Source: Candidatus Rubrimentiphilum sp.
GTDB lineage: Bacteria; Vulcanimicrobiota; Vulcanimicrobiia; Vulcanimicrobiales; Vulcanimicrobiaceae
Direction of reading: 5' to 3'
Length of the DNA stretch: 64,000 nucleotides
Assembly: GCA_035710515.1 (NCBI GenBank)
Contig: DASTDE010000001.1
Coordinates: 1,159,087 to 1,223,086 of the forward strand
Shown: piece by piece, positions 23,499 to 32,991 of the stretch
Layout of the letters: every line of letters begins with the position of its first letter
Numbering within the stretch: position 1 is the stretch's first letter
Translations under genes and position numbers: made by a program
Notes under the pieces: model-generated
The model's database searches: none
Told to the model about the DNA's origin: nothing
Seen by the model: only the letters and a program-made list of their open reading frames with translations

Positions 23499-25015
23499 GA
23501 TTCTTTTACCATACCTGGCTTGGGAAACACCTGAGGAAGACGGATGGTTACCGTGGTGCCGTGCCCGGGCGCGCTATCAATAGTAATGGTGCCCCCGGCG
23601 CGATCGACGGCCCGCTTGGCAATCGCCAGCCCCAAGCCCGTGCCCGGCATCGAGCCGCGCGCGTCGCCGCGGTAGAACCGCTCGAAGGCGTGCAGCCGCT
23701 CGCCCTCGGTCATGCCCGGTCCCTCGTCGCGTACGGTGATCAACACGTGATCTTCTTCTCCGACGGCGCGCAGATGGATCGGCGCGTCGGGCGCATACTT
23801 CAGCGCGTTTTCGATGATGTTCCAGAGCGCTTCGCCCAGCTCGGCGCGGTCGGCGAAGATTTCGTCCACGCCCTCCACGCTATAGTCGATCTGGCGCGAC
23901 TCGTCCAGGCGGCGCGTCGCCTCGCACTGATCGCGCAGCAACTCGCGCACGTTAATCGGCATCGGCTGCGGGGGCGCTTCGGCGTCCATGCGCGCCAGGC
24001 GCATCAGGCGGTCGATTAGGCCGCGCATGTGCTCCTTCTCGAGCACCATCGTGCCGAGAATTTGCCGGGCCACCTTCGGCTCTTCGATCGCGCCGCGGCG
24101 CAGCACGTCGATGTAGCCCGCGATAACCGTCAGCGGCGTGCGCAGCTCGTGACCCGCGTCGGCAACGAATTGGCGCATGCGCGCTTCGGTGTTCTTGCGT
24201 TCGTCCATGGCCGAGGCGACGTTGGCGGCCGCGTCGTTGTAGGCTTCGGTGAGCTGCGCGATCTCATCGCCGCCGGCTGTTGCAAAACGGCGTTGCGTAT
24301 AGTCACCGCCCGCCAGCGCTTGCAGCGAGCCCGTAACTTCCGTGAGCGGCGCCAGCGCCTGGCGCGAAAAAACGCGCCCGATGAACCACGAGAGGAGGAT
24401 CGCCACGATGCCGATCGAGACGATGATCAGCCAGTACGGCTCCAGGTTCGCAAAGATAACCCACGGCGAAGGCATGAAGGCGATGTAGCCGCCATCCACG
24501 CCGATAAGAAACCGCGGTTCGGAGATGCCCAAACGGCGATCGCCCGAATCGGGACCGCGCGCGATGAAGGTGGTCATGGTGGTAGTGCGATTGTGACCAT
24601 GCCTACCGGTCGGGATCGGAAGCGGAAAGGGTCCGAAGATGGTGTTTCCGCGCGTTGATCCGGGCGGCTGGATGAGCTCGATGCGGCCTTGCACGACCTT
24701 GGCCAGCAGCGGCGGCCGCAGCGTTTTATCGCCGGCCAAATACTTGCCCTTCGTATTAAACACCGTGACTTGCAAACCGATGCCGCTCAACTCGCGCGCG
24801 ATGTCCGCCGCCGCTTTGTCCAACGAAACGCCTTGCAGTTTGTACTGTTCGGCCAGCGTGCGCGCTTCGTCGTGCTTGGCGATGATGATATCGCGGCTAA
24901 AGCGGTTCAGCTCGTAGACCAGCGCAATTGAGGAAGCGACAATCACCAGCACAACGGTGATGCCGAGCAACAGCGTGTAGAGCGCGGCCAGCCGCGACGA
25001 CAGCGAACGGTTCAT
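23495..25015 (-). CDS. Two-component sensor histidine kinase
   Basis: A 506-residue kinase: TM1 near residues 12-33, an extracytoplasmic sensor of about 155 residues, TM2 near 194-212, HAMP to about 265, HisKA with H289 in DAGHELRTPLTVIAGY, and an HATPase domain with the N-box ENALKYAP (N403), the D-box RDEGPGM (D430) and GTGLGLAIAKR at 458-468. It should phosphorylate the response regulator encoded just upstream (4-nt gap). The sensor has no recognised fold. Its overlap with the receptor gene implies that the receptor is a target or partner of this system. Confidence 0.93.
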   Translation of the reverse strand: MNRSLSSRLAALYTLLLGITVVLVIVASSIALVYELNRFSRDIIIAKHDEARTLAEQYKLQGVSLDKAAADIARELSGIGLQVTVFNTKGKYLAGDKTLRPPLLAKVVQGRIELIQPPGSTRGNTIFGPFPLPIPTGRHGHNRTTTMTTFIARGPDSGDRRLGISEPRFLIGVDGGYIAFMPSPWVIFANLEPYWLIIVSIGIVAILLSWFIGRVFSRQALAPLTEVTGSLQALAGGDYTQRRFATAGGDEIAQLTEAYNDAAANVASAMDERKNTEARMRQFVADAGHELRTPLTVIAGYIDVLRRGAIEEPKVARQILGTMVLEKEHMRGLIDRLMRLARMDAEAPPQPMPINVRELLRDQCEATRRLDESRQIDYSVEGVDEIFADRAELGEALWNIIENALKYAPDAPIHLRAVGEEDHVLITVRDEGPGMTEGERLHAFERFYRGDARGSMPGTGLGLAIAKRAVDRAGGTITIDSAPGHGTTVTIRLPQVFPKPGMVKES

Positions 25016-25019
25016 GCAG

Positions 25020-25703
25020 CTATTGACTCAACCCGTAGCCGACGCCGCGGACGGTTCTGAAGAACGAGCCGTCGTCGGGGCGATCGATTTTCGCGCGCAG
25101 ATACGAGATGTACGTTTCGACGATGTTCGGGCCGCCTTCGAAGTCGTGTCCCCACACCAGTTCCAACAAGTGATCTTTGCTAAAGACGCGGCGCGGCTCG
25201 CGCATGAAGACGGAGAGCAGATCGAACTCGCGTTGCGTTAAGTCCAGGCTCTCGCGTCCGCGCCAGGCTTCACGCGTGGCCGGATTGATCGCGACCTCAT
25301 GCCAGCGAACGACTTGTTCCTCAATCAGCTGCGGCCGGCGCAACTTGGCTTGCAAGCGCGCGATGAGTTCTTCAAAGATGAACGGCTTGACCAAGTAGTC
25401 GTCGGCGCCGGCGCCCAGGCTCGCCACTTTGTCAGCGGTCTCGCCTTTGGCGGTGAGCATCAGGATCGGGCACTGCGTGATCTCGCGCAACTTGGGCAAG
25501 AGCGCGAGGCCATCGATCTTCGGCATCATGACGTCGAGCACGATCGCCTCGGGATCCCATTCGCGCACGAGTTGCAGCGCCGCCGAACCGTCGGAGGCGG
25601 TCTTGACGATGAAGCCTTCGCGCGAGAGGCCGAGTTCGAGCATCTCGCGGACGAAGCGGTCGTCGTCGACCACCGCCACGCGGGAGGGTTGCATATCGGG
25701 CAT
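25020..25703 (-). CDS. OmpR/PhoB-family response regulator
   Basis: A 227-residue protein. The receiver domain has the acidic pocket VVDDD (13-15), the phosphoacceptor D57 in IVLDVMMPKIDG, a Thr/Ala switch and Lys in YLVKPF. The C-terminal winged helix has LDLTQREFDLLSVFM, VFSKDHLLELVWG and an RGVGYGL ending, as in OmpR/PhoB proteins. It is the first gene of the operon with the kinase and the TonB-dependent receptor, so it is likely to control receptor expression and its own. Confidence 0.93.
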   Translation of the reverse strand: MPDMQPSRVAVVDDDRFVREMLELGLSREGFIVKTASDGSAALQLVREWDPEAIVLDVMMPKIDGLALLPKLREITQCPILMLTAKGETADKVASLGAGADDYLVKPFIFEELIARLQAKLRRPQLIEEQVVRWHEVAINPATREAWRGRESLDLTQREFDLLSVFMREPRRVFSKDHLLELVWGHDFEGGPNIVETYISYLRAKIDRPDDGSFFRTVRGVGYGLSQ

Positions 25704-25745
25704 GATATGACTGATCGTGGGCGCTCACCCTTAGAGGGGGCTGAA

Positions 25746-26195
25746 CTAGGCGGCCCGGACCGCCTTCCAACGGGTGTGCTTCTGCCCCGCGACCAGGGCG
25801 GCCGACTCAATCGCTTCCAGCGGATGGGCGATCAACTCGATCCCCAGATCCGCCAGCTTCTTGTAAGTAGCGCCATCCGGCAGCCAGTGGGCGAACAGGT
25901 GGAATTCGGTCGCCTGAGCCGCCTGGGCCACGAGCGACAGCACGTCACCCAGCGAGCACGTATCACGTTCGATGAGCTTCTTGGTCACCGAGGATCGAAA
26001 CCGCCCGGCATTCCAGCCCGGCACCAGCACTAGCAGCCGGCGCAGAGATTTTGGCGAGTTGCCCTCGAAATCGATGGCCGCTGCACCGACCGTTTTGGCC
26101 AGAGCCGAATCGACCCGAGCGTGAAGCATGGCTGGAGTAACCTTCGCGGCCTCCCCGGTCTCCAGCACGGCCCCCGCGCCAATCATGTATTCCAT
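25746..26195 (-). CDS. Hypothetical protein
   Basis: A 149-residue soluble protein (MEYMIGAGAVLETGEAAKVT...) with an alternating helix/strand pattern and several Ala-rich helices. No signal peptide, metal motif or known family is recognised. It lies between the MalT-like regulator (upstream, 60-bp gap) and the response regulator (downstream, 43-bp gap), all on the same strand. No clear ribosome binding site precedes the ATG at 26195; a 20-bp perfect inverted repeat begins about 20 bp upstream. Confidence 0.55.
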   Translation of the reverse strand: MEYMIGAGAVLETGEAAKVTPAMLHARVDSALAKTVGAAAIDFEGNSPKSLRRLLVLVPGWNAGRFRSSVTKKLIERDTCSLGDVLSLVAQAAQATEFHLFAHWLPDGATYKKLADLGIELIAHPLEAIESAALVAGQKHTRWKAVRAA

Positions 26196-26216
26196 GGCGC
26201 CAGTATCCGGCGCTGG

Positions 26217-26236
26217 AGTGCCACCTGGGTGGCACT
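26217..26236. repeat. Perfect 9-bp inverted repeat
   Basis: AGTGCCACC-TG-GGTGGCACT at 26217-26236 has fully complementary arms and a 2-bp spacer. It sits 18 bp past the stop of the MalT-like gene and just upstream of the gene starting at 26195. With such a short spacer and no T-tract it looks more like an operator for a dimeric regulator than a terminator. Confidence 0.45.
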
Positions 26237-26254
26237 GATGGACCCAAATACGCG

Positions 26255-28900
26255 TTACGCGTCAGATTCGGACAAAAAGCCGCGGCGACGAAGCAGGGCG
26301 AGAGCCTGTTGTCGACCGCTGCAACCGAGCTTCGCGGTCGCTCTTTGAACAAGAGTCCTTACGGTATAGAAACTGCGACCCGTAGCGGCGGCAACTTCTT
26401 TTGTGCTTTGCCCCAGATCAAGCGCCCGCATCACGGCAAGTTCAGAGGCCGTTAGCGCGCAACCCGCCGGGGAGCGCTCTAGTATCCGAGCGGCGGTCAG
26501 TTTTATGCACCAACGAACGCTTTTTGCCAGCCCGCTCAAGCCGTGCTCTTCAAGCTCTCTTAACCCGAGAGCGGCCACTTGTTCCCACGCGCTGACATCA
26601 TCTACTTGAGCAATAGACTGGACGGTTTTTCCAAGTATACCTGTCGCTATATGGCACGGTCTCGCCAAGACCCTAGTCAAGGCTCGGCGGCCGGAGCTTT
26701 TGCGCTCAGATAGGACGTGCACTAAGGCAAACAGCACGTCGGCAATCTCGGCCTGACTCTTCGCATACGCATGGGCTGGTCGCACGGCCTTCAGCCTCCT
26801 TGCTCCTTCCGTCGAAATTGACCGCGCCTTTGAGGGGCTGCCGGCCGCAAGGCTGTACATTGCGTGCACTGCTCGATCGGCCGCTTGATCGAAATCATAG
26901 TAGCTGTAACCACCGCTGCCAAACAAATCCATTAGACGATCGGCGTTCTCCATGTCGCCGCCCCAGGCGAAAAGCGTTGCGCGCAGCAAATGGAGGACTC
27001 GATCGCGGCCGGAGGTAGGATGCCTGATCTCAGCAAGTCTATCAATGAGCTCCCGCAACTCTGCCTCGCCGCCAGCTTGCGTTTCTGCGCAAGCCAGCAT
27101 AAACAAAGCAGTCTCAAGGCTGAATCGATCTCCGCTTTGCATCGCGCAATCCAGGGCCTTTCGACCATAGTGAATGTACTCGGTTAGGTCGTTCTCCAAG
27201 AACAGGCACGCTGTTGCAAGTACTGCAAATGCGCGTCCAGCCACGACAATCAATCCCGCGCTTTCTGCCAACTCAGCTGCTGTGAGCGCAGAGTTGCGAA
27301 CGCGTGAAATTGGAAGCCCTATGTTCATCCCCGCCACGGCGATCCTTAGAGCAATCTTTGCAGTGATAGCGTCGTCTTCTAGATTCCGGCTCAGCAGTTC
27401 GGCCTCGTTGATAGCTACCGCCGCCTCATCCGGATGTCCCCGAAGGGCATAATCGGCCGAAAGAAGCCCCAGTATTTCAGCCCTAACTGACGTGCATTGT
27501 GTATGCATAAACGGCTCCAGGATCTCTGCAAGGGGACGGCCCTGGTTTAATACGCTTATCGCCAGACGGATAGAGAAAGTAGCCGCTGATAGCGGTTCCG
27601 GCGCGTTATGCACTGCTTTTTCAAAAAGGACCTGCGCTCGATCAAAGCGTCCAGCATCTGCCTCGCGCTGTGCCCGCAAACCGAGAACGGTCGCATCTGA
27701 CCTCCGCACATTTTCGGGTAGCCTGCGAATAGCGGCCTCCACAGTGTCGCTATGAGAGTGATCAACCAGGTCGAAACCTCGCGAGCGTAACAGACGGAGG
27801 ACATCCTCGCCCGAATGCGCTGCCGCATATAATCGGAGCGCGGCGACGACGTTGCCGATGCGCTCGAGTGCTTTTGCGGCTTCTAGTTGCAACTCGCGCG
27901 CCCGCCGCGGATCGGTAACCTCCAGCTGCCGGCATAGAAAATCACGAAAGAGCTCGTGGAACGAGTAAAGCCCCGGACGCTCGAGAGCCAGAAATGTGGC
28001 TCGCTTTCGTACTGTTTCGAGAATGGGTTCACAATTCTCACAACCGGCAGCTTCTAAGACAGACGTGTCGATCGCAGGAAGGTAGGATGCGAGGTGCAGG
28101 ATGGCGCGTTCGCTCACGGTCAGGTCATCGTAGACTTGCTCGGCTAAATACTGGAACAGCATCTCTCGAGTCGCAGTCGCGATACTCGCGGAATCGGGAA
28201 TCAGTTGCGAAGAGCGTAGAGCGAAACCCAAGGCGACCGGCCAGCCGGCAGTCGCTCGCATGATGCTCTCAAGCCGTTTCTCTGAAACACCTGCACGTGA
28301 GGCAAGTTCGCAGACTTCGTCGTCGCGAAACGCTAAATCGGACTCATCGACGATGGAATCAACATCACCGTAAGCCAGCCAGGTCGCCACCGGTAGATCC
28401 AGCGACGATCGCGTCGCAATTATCCATCGTGCGCATGATTTGGTTTGGGAAATCATGTGTGCAACAAATCGAGAGACCTCTAAGTCGTCGCTACAGCGGT
28501 GGAAATCATCGATCGCAATAACGCCGTTAAATCCTTTGAGGTGCGTGGCCATCCACACGGCCATTTCTTTACCTGGTTCGGGGGAAGACGCGCTGCTCTG
28601 GTGCGCTGACGAAACGGTGCTGATGAGCTCCGGCAACCCTGATGAAAACGCTTCTGAAAGGCCGCGGGCGAAGCCGAGCAAGGTACAGTGGTCGACCTGG
28701 ACGGTGAATTGCACACATACGCGCGATTGCGACTGCAGCCAGTGCGAAAGTGCTACTGACTTTCCGTAGCCAGCCGGAGCAATTATTAGTGTAATGGCTC
28801 GGGACGCAGCCGCATCGATGCGCTGCAAGACTCGCGGACGCATAGTCGGCGTGAAGAACGCCGGTCCGTTAGAAAGCGCAACGTCGGCTAGCCGCGTCAC
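26255..28900 (-). CDS. LuxR/MalT-family ATP-dependent transcriptional regulator
   Basis: An 881-residue protein. A Walker A motif APAGYGKS (41-48) and a Walker-B-like GVIAIDDFHRC mark a STAND/NB-ARC-type ATPase domain. A long helical region of TPR-like repeats follows, and a LuxR-type helix-turn-helix closes the protein (about 815-875: LTASELAVMRALDLGQSTKEV, then VRTLVQRATAKLG). In MalT, inducer and ATP binding drive oligomerisation and transcription activation; the inducer here is unknown. The start is GTG at 28900. It is divergent from a Myb-like DNA-binding protein. Confidence 0.9.
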   Translation of the reverse strand: MTRLADVALSNGPAFFTPTMRPRVLQRIDAAASRAITLIIAPAGYGKSVALSHWLQSQSRVCVQFTVQVDHCTLLGFARGLSEAFSSGLPELISTVSSAHQSSASSPEPGKEMAVWMATHLKGFNGVIAIDDFHRCSDDLEVSRFVAHMISQTKSCARWIIATRSSLDLPVATWLAYGDVDSIVDESDLAFRDDEVCELASRAGVSEKRLESIMRATAGWPVALGFALRSSQLIPDSASIATATREMLFQYLAEQVYDDLTVSERAILHLASYLPAIDTSVLEAAGCENCEPILETVRKRATFLALERPGLYSFHELFRDFLCRQLEVTDPRRARELQLEAAKALERIGNVVAALRLYAAAHSGEDVLRLLRSRGFDLVDHSHSDTVEAAIRRLPENVRRSDATVLGLRAQREADAGRFDRAQVLFEKAVHNAPEPLSAATFSIRLAISVLNQGRPLAEILEPFMHTQCTSVRAEILGLLSADYALRGHPDEAAVAINEAELLSRNLEDDAITAKIALRIAVAGMNIGLPISRVRNSALTAAELAESAGLIVVAGRAFAVLATACLFLENDLTEYIHYGRKALDCAMQSGDRFSLETALFMLACAETQAGGEAELRELIDRLAEIRHPTSGRDRVLHLLRATLFAWGGDMENADRLMDLFGSGGYSYYDFDQAADRAVHAMYSLAAGSPSKARSISTEGARRLKAVRPAHAYAKSQAEIADVLFALVHVLSERKSSGRRALTRVLARPCHIATGILGKTVQSIAQVDDVSAWEQVAALGLRELEEHGLSGLAKSVRWCIKLTAARILERSPAGCALTASELAVMRALDLGQSTKEVAAATGRSFYTVRTLVQRATAKLGCSGRQQALALLRRRGFLSESDA

Positions 28901-29095
28901 TCAGCGACCTACGACGAAAACCGAGGAGCCCCTCCGCGACGACGACCACACCCAGAGGAAGCTCCTACTAGAATGATATGCCTTCGCTCCCCAAGGCTCC
29001 ATACAGCATTTGCAGTACGACGTGCCGCACCGTGCCATACAGTTGTCACTGTTGGTTCGTATTCTCGGCGCACATCGCACAGAAAGGACATATAT

Positions 29096-29461
29096 ATGAA
29101 CAACGATTCCACCCTTAGAGCTATCGATGCCCTTGCACGCCGAATGATCGGTCGCATCTGGAACAATCTTCCAGAAGAACGACGGAGTAAGTCGCAGCTA
29201 CAAGAAGAGGTGCTTCAATTTGCGTCGCGTGCCGCCGCAAACTTCAGTCCGGGACAAAATCCCTACGATGCGCTTCGAGCGACCTATCCAAACGTGGGCA
29301 GGCCGTGGAAAAAGACAGACGATGAAGAATTGCGTCGCCTTTTCGCCGCAGGTAATAGCGTCGAGGATATAATGCTGCTCTTCGGCCGCACACAGAAAGG
29401 AGTACGCCTGCGCCTCGTCAGGCTCGGCCTGATCACGGACGAACCCCGAGTCGCCGCCTAG
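29096..29461 (+). CDS. Small Myb/SANT-like DNA-binding protein
   Basis: A 121-residue protein. The N-terminal half is helical and basic (RSKSQLQEEVLQFASRA). The C-terminal half has the bacterial Myb-like helix-turn-helix GRPWKKTDDEELRRLFAAGN, SVEDIMLLFGRTQKGVR and RLVRLGLI. It is probably a transcription regulator. The ATG at 29096 is chosen because AAAGGA lies about 8 nt upstream; the frame above it reads through the promoter region. The gap to the divergent regulator at 28900 is 195 bp, room for overlapping promoters. It ends 4 bp inside the convergent gene. Confidence 0.7.
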   Translation: MNNDSTLRAIDALARRMIGRIWNNLPEERRSKSQLQEEVLQFASRAAANFSPGQNPYDALRATYPNVGRPWKKTDDEELRRLFAAGNSVEDIMLLFGRTQKGVRLRLVRLGLITDEPRVAA

Positions 29462-32400
29462 TCTTCATTGGCGCCGCGCCGCCCACCCACGGCCTCATCG
29501 TAAGGTTTTGGCTGTTGGGTGAGCGTCGTGAGTGGCGACATTTTGGCGGCGCGCAGCGCTGCGTCAACCTGCTGTAGCTCGCCCTTCTCGAATGCGGCGA
29601 CGGCGCGTAGCCGATCGTTGGTTAACGCATGGAGCGTGGCATTTTCCTGGAGTTGAACGGCCGTCGGTGGTCCGGAACTCCCGCCGAAGGTCCCCATTTG
29701 GGTTTGCAAGCGCTCGCGCAGCACATCGGTCAGGAAGTCATCGTCCTGGTCGTTGACGGGGTTTTGCGTAATCGATAGCAAGAGCAGCTTCGCCTGCGAG
29801 GCAACCGCTGCTACTCGCAAGGCTAAAGCCCCGTTGTTTGCCGCGTTCAGCGCTTTCGTGCGCAGCGGCGCTTCATTTAATATAGTCGACAGGGTGTTCA
29901 GCGCTGTGTTGACTCGCCCAAAGTCGCTGAAAACCTCATGCGCGGCGACATAGTTCGCGCGCATTTGCGCGAGAGTATAGTGCGTGCGCGGATCCTGTTG
30001 CACCAGGATCGGCTGCCGTAGCGTCACGTCGCCGTGCACCACGAGCGTGTACTTTCCGGGCATCACGCCAACGCTGTCACCACTGAAGGCCGCTCCCTGA
30101 TTCCAAGTCGGCGCGAATTTCCACGTTGGCGGTGCGTTCTCGGTCGTGTCCCAGGTGAAGCGATTAAAGCCGGCCTGATTCGTTAATTCCTTCGCAGTGA
30201 AATGCCGGACCGAGTGTCCTGTGGCGTCGATTATGTCCGCGGTCGGGGCATTCGCCGCCGGGCGTTTCAAATAATAGGTGATGAGGGCGCCAAATGGCGG
30301 CCCGGCACCATCATTGCGCGTTCCAAAATAATTATGCGTGTTCCACTGCACCGCCGGGCGGATTGCAAACAGGTACGCACCGCTACGCGTCGCCTGCGCG
30401 GTGGTGAGCTGCTGCAACGGCGCCAGGTCGTCGAGAATCCAGACGCTTCTTCCATGTGTGGCCAGTAGCAGATCGTTCGCATCGGGCTGGACGGCAATGT
30501 CGCGCACCGAGGTGGCCGGCAGATTGAAATTGGTGTTGCGCCAGTGCGCGCCGCCGTCAAAGGTCGCCCACAAGCTGTTCTCGAGCCCCGCGTAGATCAG
30601 CTTGGGATTGCGAGGATCGGAACGTACGCTGCGCACTTCTTGTCCGGCCGGCAGATTGGCCGCGATGTCGCGCCAGTGCGCGCCGTAGTCGGCCGTCATA
30701 TAGACGTGCGGCGTGCGGTCGCCGATCATGTGCAGATCGTAGGCCGCGTACAGCAGGCCGGCGGATCGCGTCGAAGCCGAGAGGCTGGCGAAGCGCCCAT
30801 AGGGGCGGATGCCCGGCGGCGTGACGTTGCGCCAGGTCTTGCCGCCGTCGCGGGTCAGCTGCACGTAGCCGTCGTCGGTGCCGATCCACACCTCGCCGCG
30901 GCGCACGCGCGAAGGCTCTATATAAAGGATAGTCTCCGACGTTTCCGCCCCGGTGCCGTCCAGCGTGATGCCCCCGGTCACCGTCTCGTGCGAGCGGGTG
31001 TTGCGGGTCAAGTCGCCGCTGAGCACCCGCCAGTGCGCGCCCGCATCGCGCGTGGCGAAGAGCACGTTGCCGCCCGCATAGAGCACGTGCGGGTCGAAGG
31101 GATCGAACGCGATCGGCGTCTCCCAGTTAAAGCGGTACTTCAGGTTGCGCGGGTCGACCACGTTCTGGTCGTGCAGATAGGGCGAGACGGTGCGGTCCTC
31201 GTTGGTGCGGGTGTTGATCACATCGAGCACGCCGGCGAAGTTGCCGCCGCCGCTGGTCATCCACACGATGCGCGGATCCTTCGGGTCGGGCACCACCCAG
31301 GTGCCGTCGCCGCCGCCCATGTTCTGCCAGGCGCTCGAACTGATGCCGCCGCTCAAGCCGTTGTTGGGCGCGCACCACACGCCGTTGTCCTGCAGCGGCG
31401 CGCAGACGTGGTACGGATTCTGCCGGTCGAACCCGATGTGATAGAGCTGCGCGATCGACAGATTGTGCGGCATCGCCCAGGTCGCGCCGTTGTCGAATGA
31501 AAAGGACGGGCCGCCGTCGTTGCCTTCGATGATGCGCTTGGCGTCCTTGGAGATCCACATCGCGTGGTTGTCGCCGTGCACGCCGCGCGCGCCGATGCGC
31601 CAGGTCTTGCCGCCGTCGGTGCTCACGGTCAAGCGCACCGAGAGCGCCCAGAGGTGATCCTCATTGGTCGGGTCGACAAAGACGTGCGTGTAATAAAACG
31701 GCCGCTCGTTCACCAGCGTGTTCGAACTCATCAGCTTCCAGGTCGCGCCGCCGTCGTCGCTGCGCCAGAGTATGCCGGACTTCGATTCGATCAGCGCGTA
31801 GACGCGTTGCGGATCCGAGGGCGCCACCGCCACGCCGATGCGCCCGGTCGCGCCGCTCGGCAATCCATTGCCGGTGAGTTTCTCCCATGTTGTGCCGAAG
31901 TCGATCGACTTATAGAGTCCGCCTTGCGTGCCGCCGCTGTCCGAACTCCAGCCGGTGCGGCGGTACGGCCACATGCCGGCATACACCACGCCCGGCGCAG
32001 CGGCTGCGGTCGCCAGATCCGATACGCCCGTGCGCGCGTCAACATACAGCGTCTTCTGCCAGGTCTTGCCGGCGTCGGTGGTGCGATACATTCCGCGCGC
32101 GCTGTTGTCGGCGAACGGATCGCCGAGCACACCCACCAGCACGCTGTTCGAATCGCGCGGATCGATCAGGATGCTCGCGATTAACGCATCGGGGAGCGTC
32201 AGCACGTGCGCCCAGGTTTTGCCGCCGTCGGCGCTGCGATAGACGCCGTCGCCCGGCGCGACGTCATTGCGTGGCGCGCCTTCGCCCGTGCCCACCCAGA
32301 CGATTTTCTTATCCTTGGGATCGATCGCGATCGCGCCGATCGAACTGACCGCTTCCGAATCGAAGACCGGCGTAAACGATTGCCCCGCGTTGGTGCTGCG

Positions 32401-32634
32401 CCACACGCCGCCGCCCGCCGCGCCGACGTAGTACAGCGACGGGTCCGCATCCGTGCCCGCGACCGCGCCCAGCCGTCCGCCCGAGACCGCGGGCCCGAGG
32501 CTGCGAAAACGCATTTGGTCGAAAAAGCCCGGCGTGGGCGAAGGTTTGGGAGTTTCTTTCTGTTCGGCCGCTCCGGCCAGAGCCGGAACGCTCGCGAAAA
32601 GACCTACTATAAAGGAAAGCAGCAGTCGGCGCAT
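29458..32634 (-). CDS. Secreted BNR-repeat (VPS10/sortilin-like) beta-propeller protein
   Basis: A 1058-residue protein with a signal peptide (MRRLLLSFIVGLFASVPALA). More than ten Asp-box repeats of the S-x-DGG-x-TW type are spread over residues 80-740 (for example STDGGKTWR, SDDGGATWK, TRDGGKTWRN, TTDAGKTWQ), giving one or two large propellers as in sortilin-domain and xyloglucanase-like bacterial proteins. The last 300 residues look like an immunoglobulin-like linker and a helical tail. No catalytic site can be assigned, so 'glycosyl hydrolase' would be unsafe. The start ATG at 32634 has AAGG about 7 nt upstream. Confidence 0.85.
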   Translation of the reverse strand: MRRLLLSFIVGLFASVPALAGAAEQKETPKPSPTPGFFDQMRFRSLGPAVSGGRLGAVAGTDADPSLYYVGAAGGGVWRSTNAGQSFTPVFDSEAVSSIGAIAIDPKDKKIVWVGTGEGAPRNDVAPGDGVYRSADGGKTWAHVLTLPDALIASILIDPRDSNSVLVGVLGDPFADNSARGMYRTTDAGKTWQKTLYVDARTGVSDLATAAAAPGVVYAGMWPYRRTGWSSDSGGTQGGLYKSIDFGTTWEKLTGNGLPSGATGRIGVAVAPSDPQRVYALIESKSGILWRSDDGGATWKLMSSNTLVNERPFYYTHVFVDPTNEDHLWALSVRLTVSTDGGKTWRIGARGVHGDNHAMWISKDAKRIIEGNDGGPSFSFDNGATWAMPHNLSIAQLYHIGFDRQNPYHVCAPLQDNGVWCAPNNGLSGGISSSAWQNMGGGDGTWVVPDPKDPRIVWMTSGGGNFAGVLDVINTRTNEDRTVSPYLHDQNVVDPRNLKYRFNWETPIAFDPFDPHVLYAGGNVLFATRDAGAHWRVLSGDLTRNTRSHETVTGGITLDGTGAETSETILYIEPSRVRRGEVWIGTDDGYVQLTRDGGKTWRNVTPPGIRPYGRFASLSASTRSAGLLYAAYDLHMIGDRTPHVYMTADYGAHWRDIAANLPAGQEVRSVRSDPRNPKLIYAGLENSLWATFDGGAHWRNTNFNLPATSVRDIAVQPDANDLLLATHGRSVWILDDLAPLQQLTTAQATRSGAYLFAIRPAVQWNTHNYFGTRNDGAGPPFGALITYYLKRPAANAPTADIIDATGHSVRHFTAKELTNQAGFNRFTWDTTENAPPTWKFAPTWNQGAAFSGDSVGVMPGKYTLVVHGDVTLRQPILVQQDPRTHYTLAQMRANYVAAHEVFSDFGRVNTALNTLSTILNEAPLRTKALNAANNGALALRVAAVASQAKLLLLSITQNPVNDQDDDFLTDVLRERLQTQMGTFGGSSGPPTAVQLQENATLHALTNDRLRAVAAFEKGELQQVDAALRAAKMSPLTTLTQQPKPYDEAVGGRRGANED

Positions 32635-32650
32635 GGCGTGCCTTTAGGCG

Positions 32651-32986
32651 TCAGTGATATTCGACCTGGAGCCGGCAGTTGTCGTCGACAGCTACGGAAA
32701 TGTTGGGCTCCCAAGATCTAAGATCGAGTGGGTGACGGCTCGATTTGATACGGCAAGTGACTTCGAGTAGCGCCGCGCCGGGCGCGATTATAATCGAATG
32801 CTTTCCGGTTTCGCCCTTGCGGACCATCCATGGGTAGTGCACTGGACCTTTCGTCACCAGAACGTCGATGTTGCTGCCAAACTCATTACTGATGGAAAAG
32901 TGAAACCGGGGAACCTCCGCGTTCGCGGGCAACCCCGCAAACAAGGCCGCGGCGGCAATAGCCAGCGCGAAAACAGCTCTTTTCAT
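32651..32986 (-). CDS. Small secreted hypothetical protein
   Basis: A 111-residue protein: signal peptide MKRAVFALAIAAAALFAGLP, cleavage near ANA, then a beta-type domain with two cysteines (EVTCRIKSS and DDNCRLQVEYH) that could form one disulfide. The ATG at 32986 has GGAGGT 8 nt upstream; the frame above it, out to 33313, is antisense-like and was dropped. It is 5 nt downstream of the amidase-like gene. No family recognised. Confidence 0.7.
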   Translation of the reverse strand: MKRAVFALAIAAAALFAGLPANAEVPRFHFSISNEFGSNIDVLVTKGPVHYPWMVRKGETGKHSIIIAPGAALLEVTCRIKSSRHPLDLRSWEPNISVAVDDNCRLQVEYH

Positions 32987-32991
32987 AGCGC

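Noticed and set aside
30544-31500. 318-residue plus-strand frame
   Set aside because: Antisense shadow of the BNR-repeat protein, which has repeated Asp-box motifs.
29458-32634. Glycosyl hydrolase function for the BNR protein
   Set aside because: Asp-box propellers occur in many non-enzymatic proteins and no catalytic residues could be pointed to.
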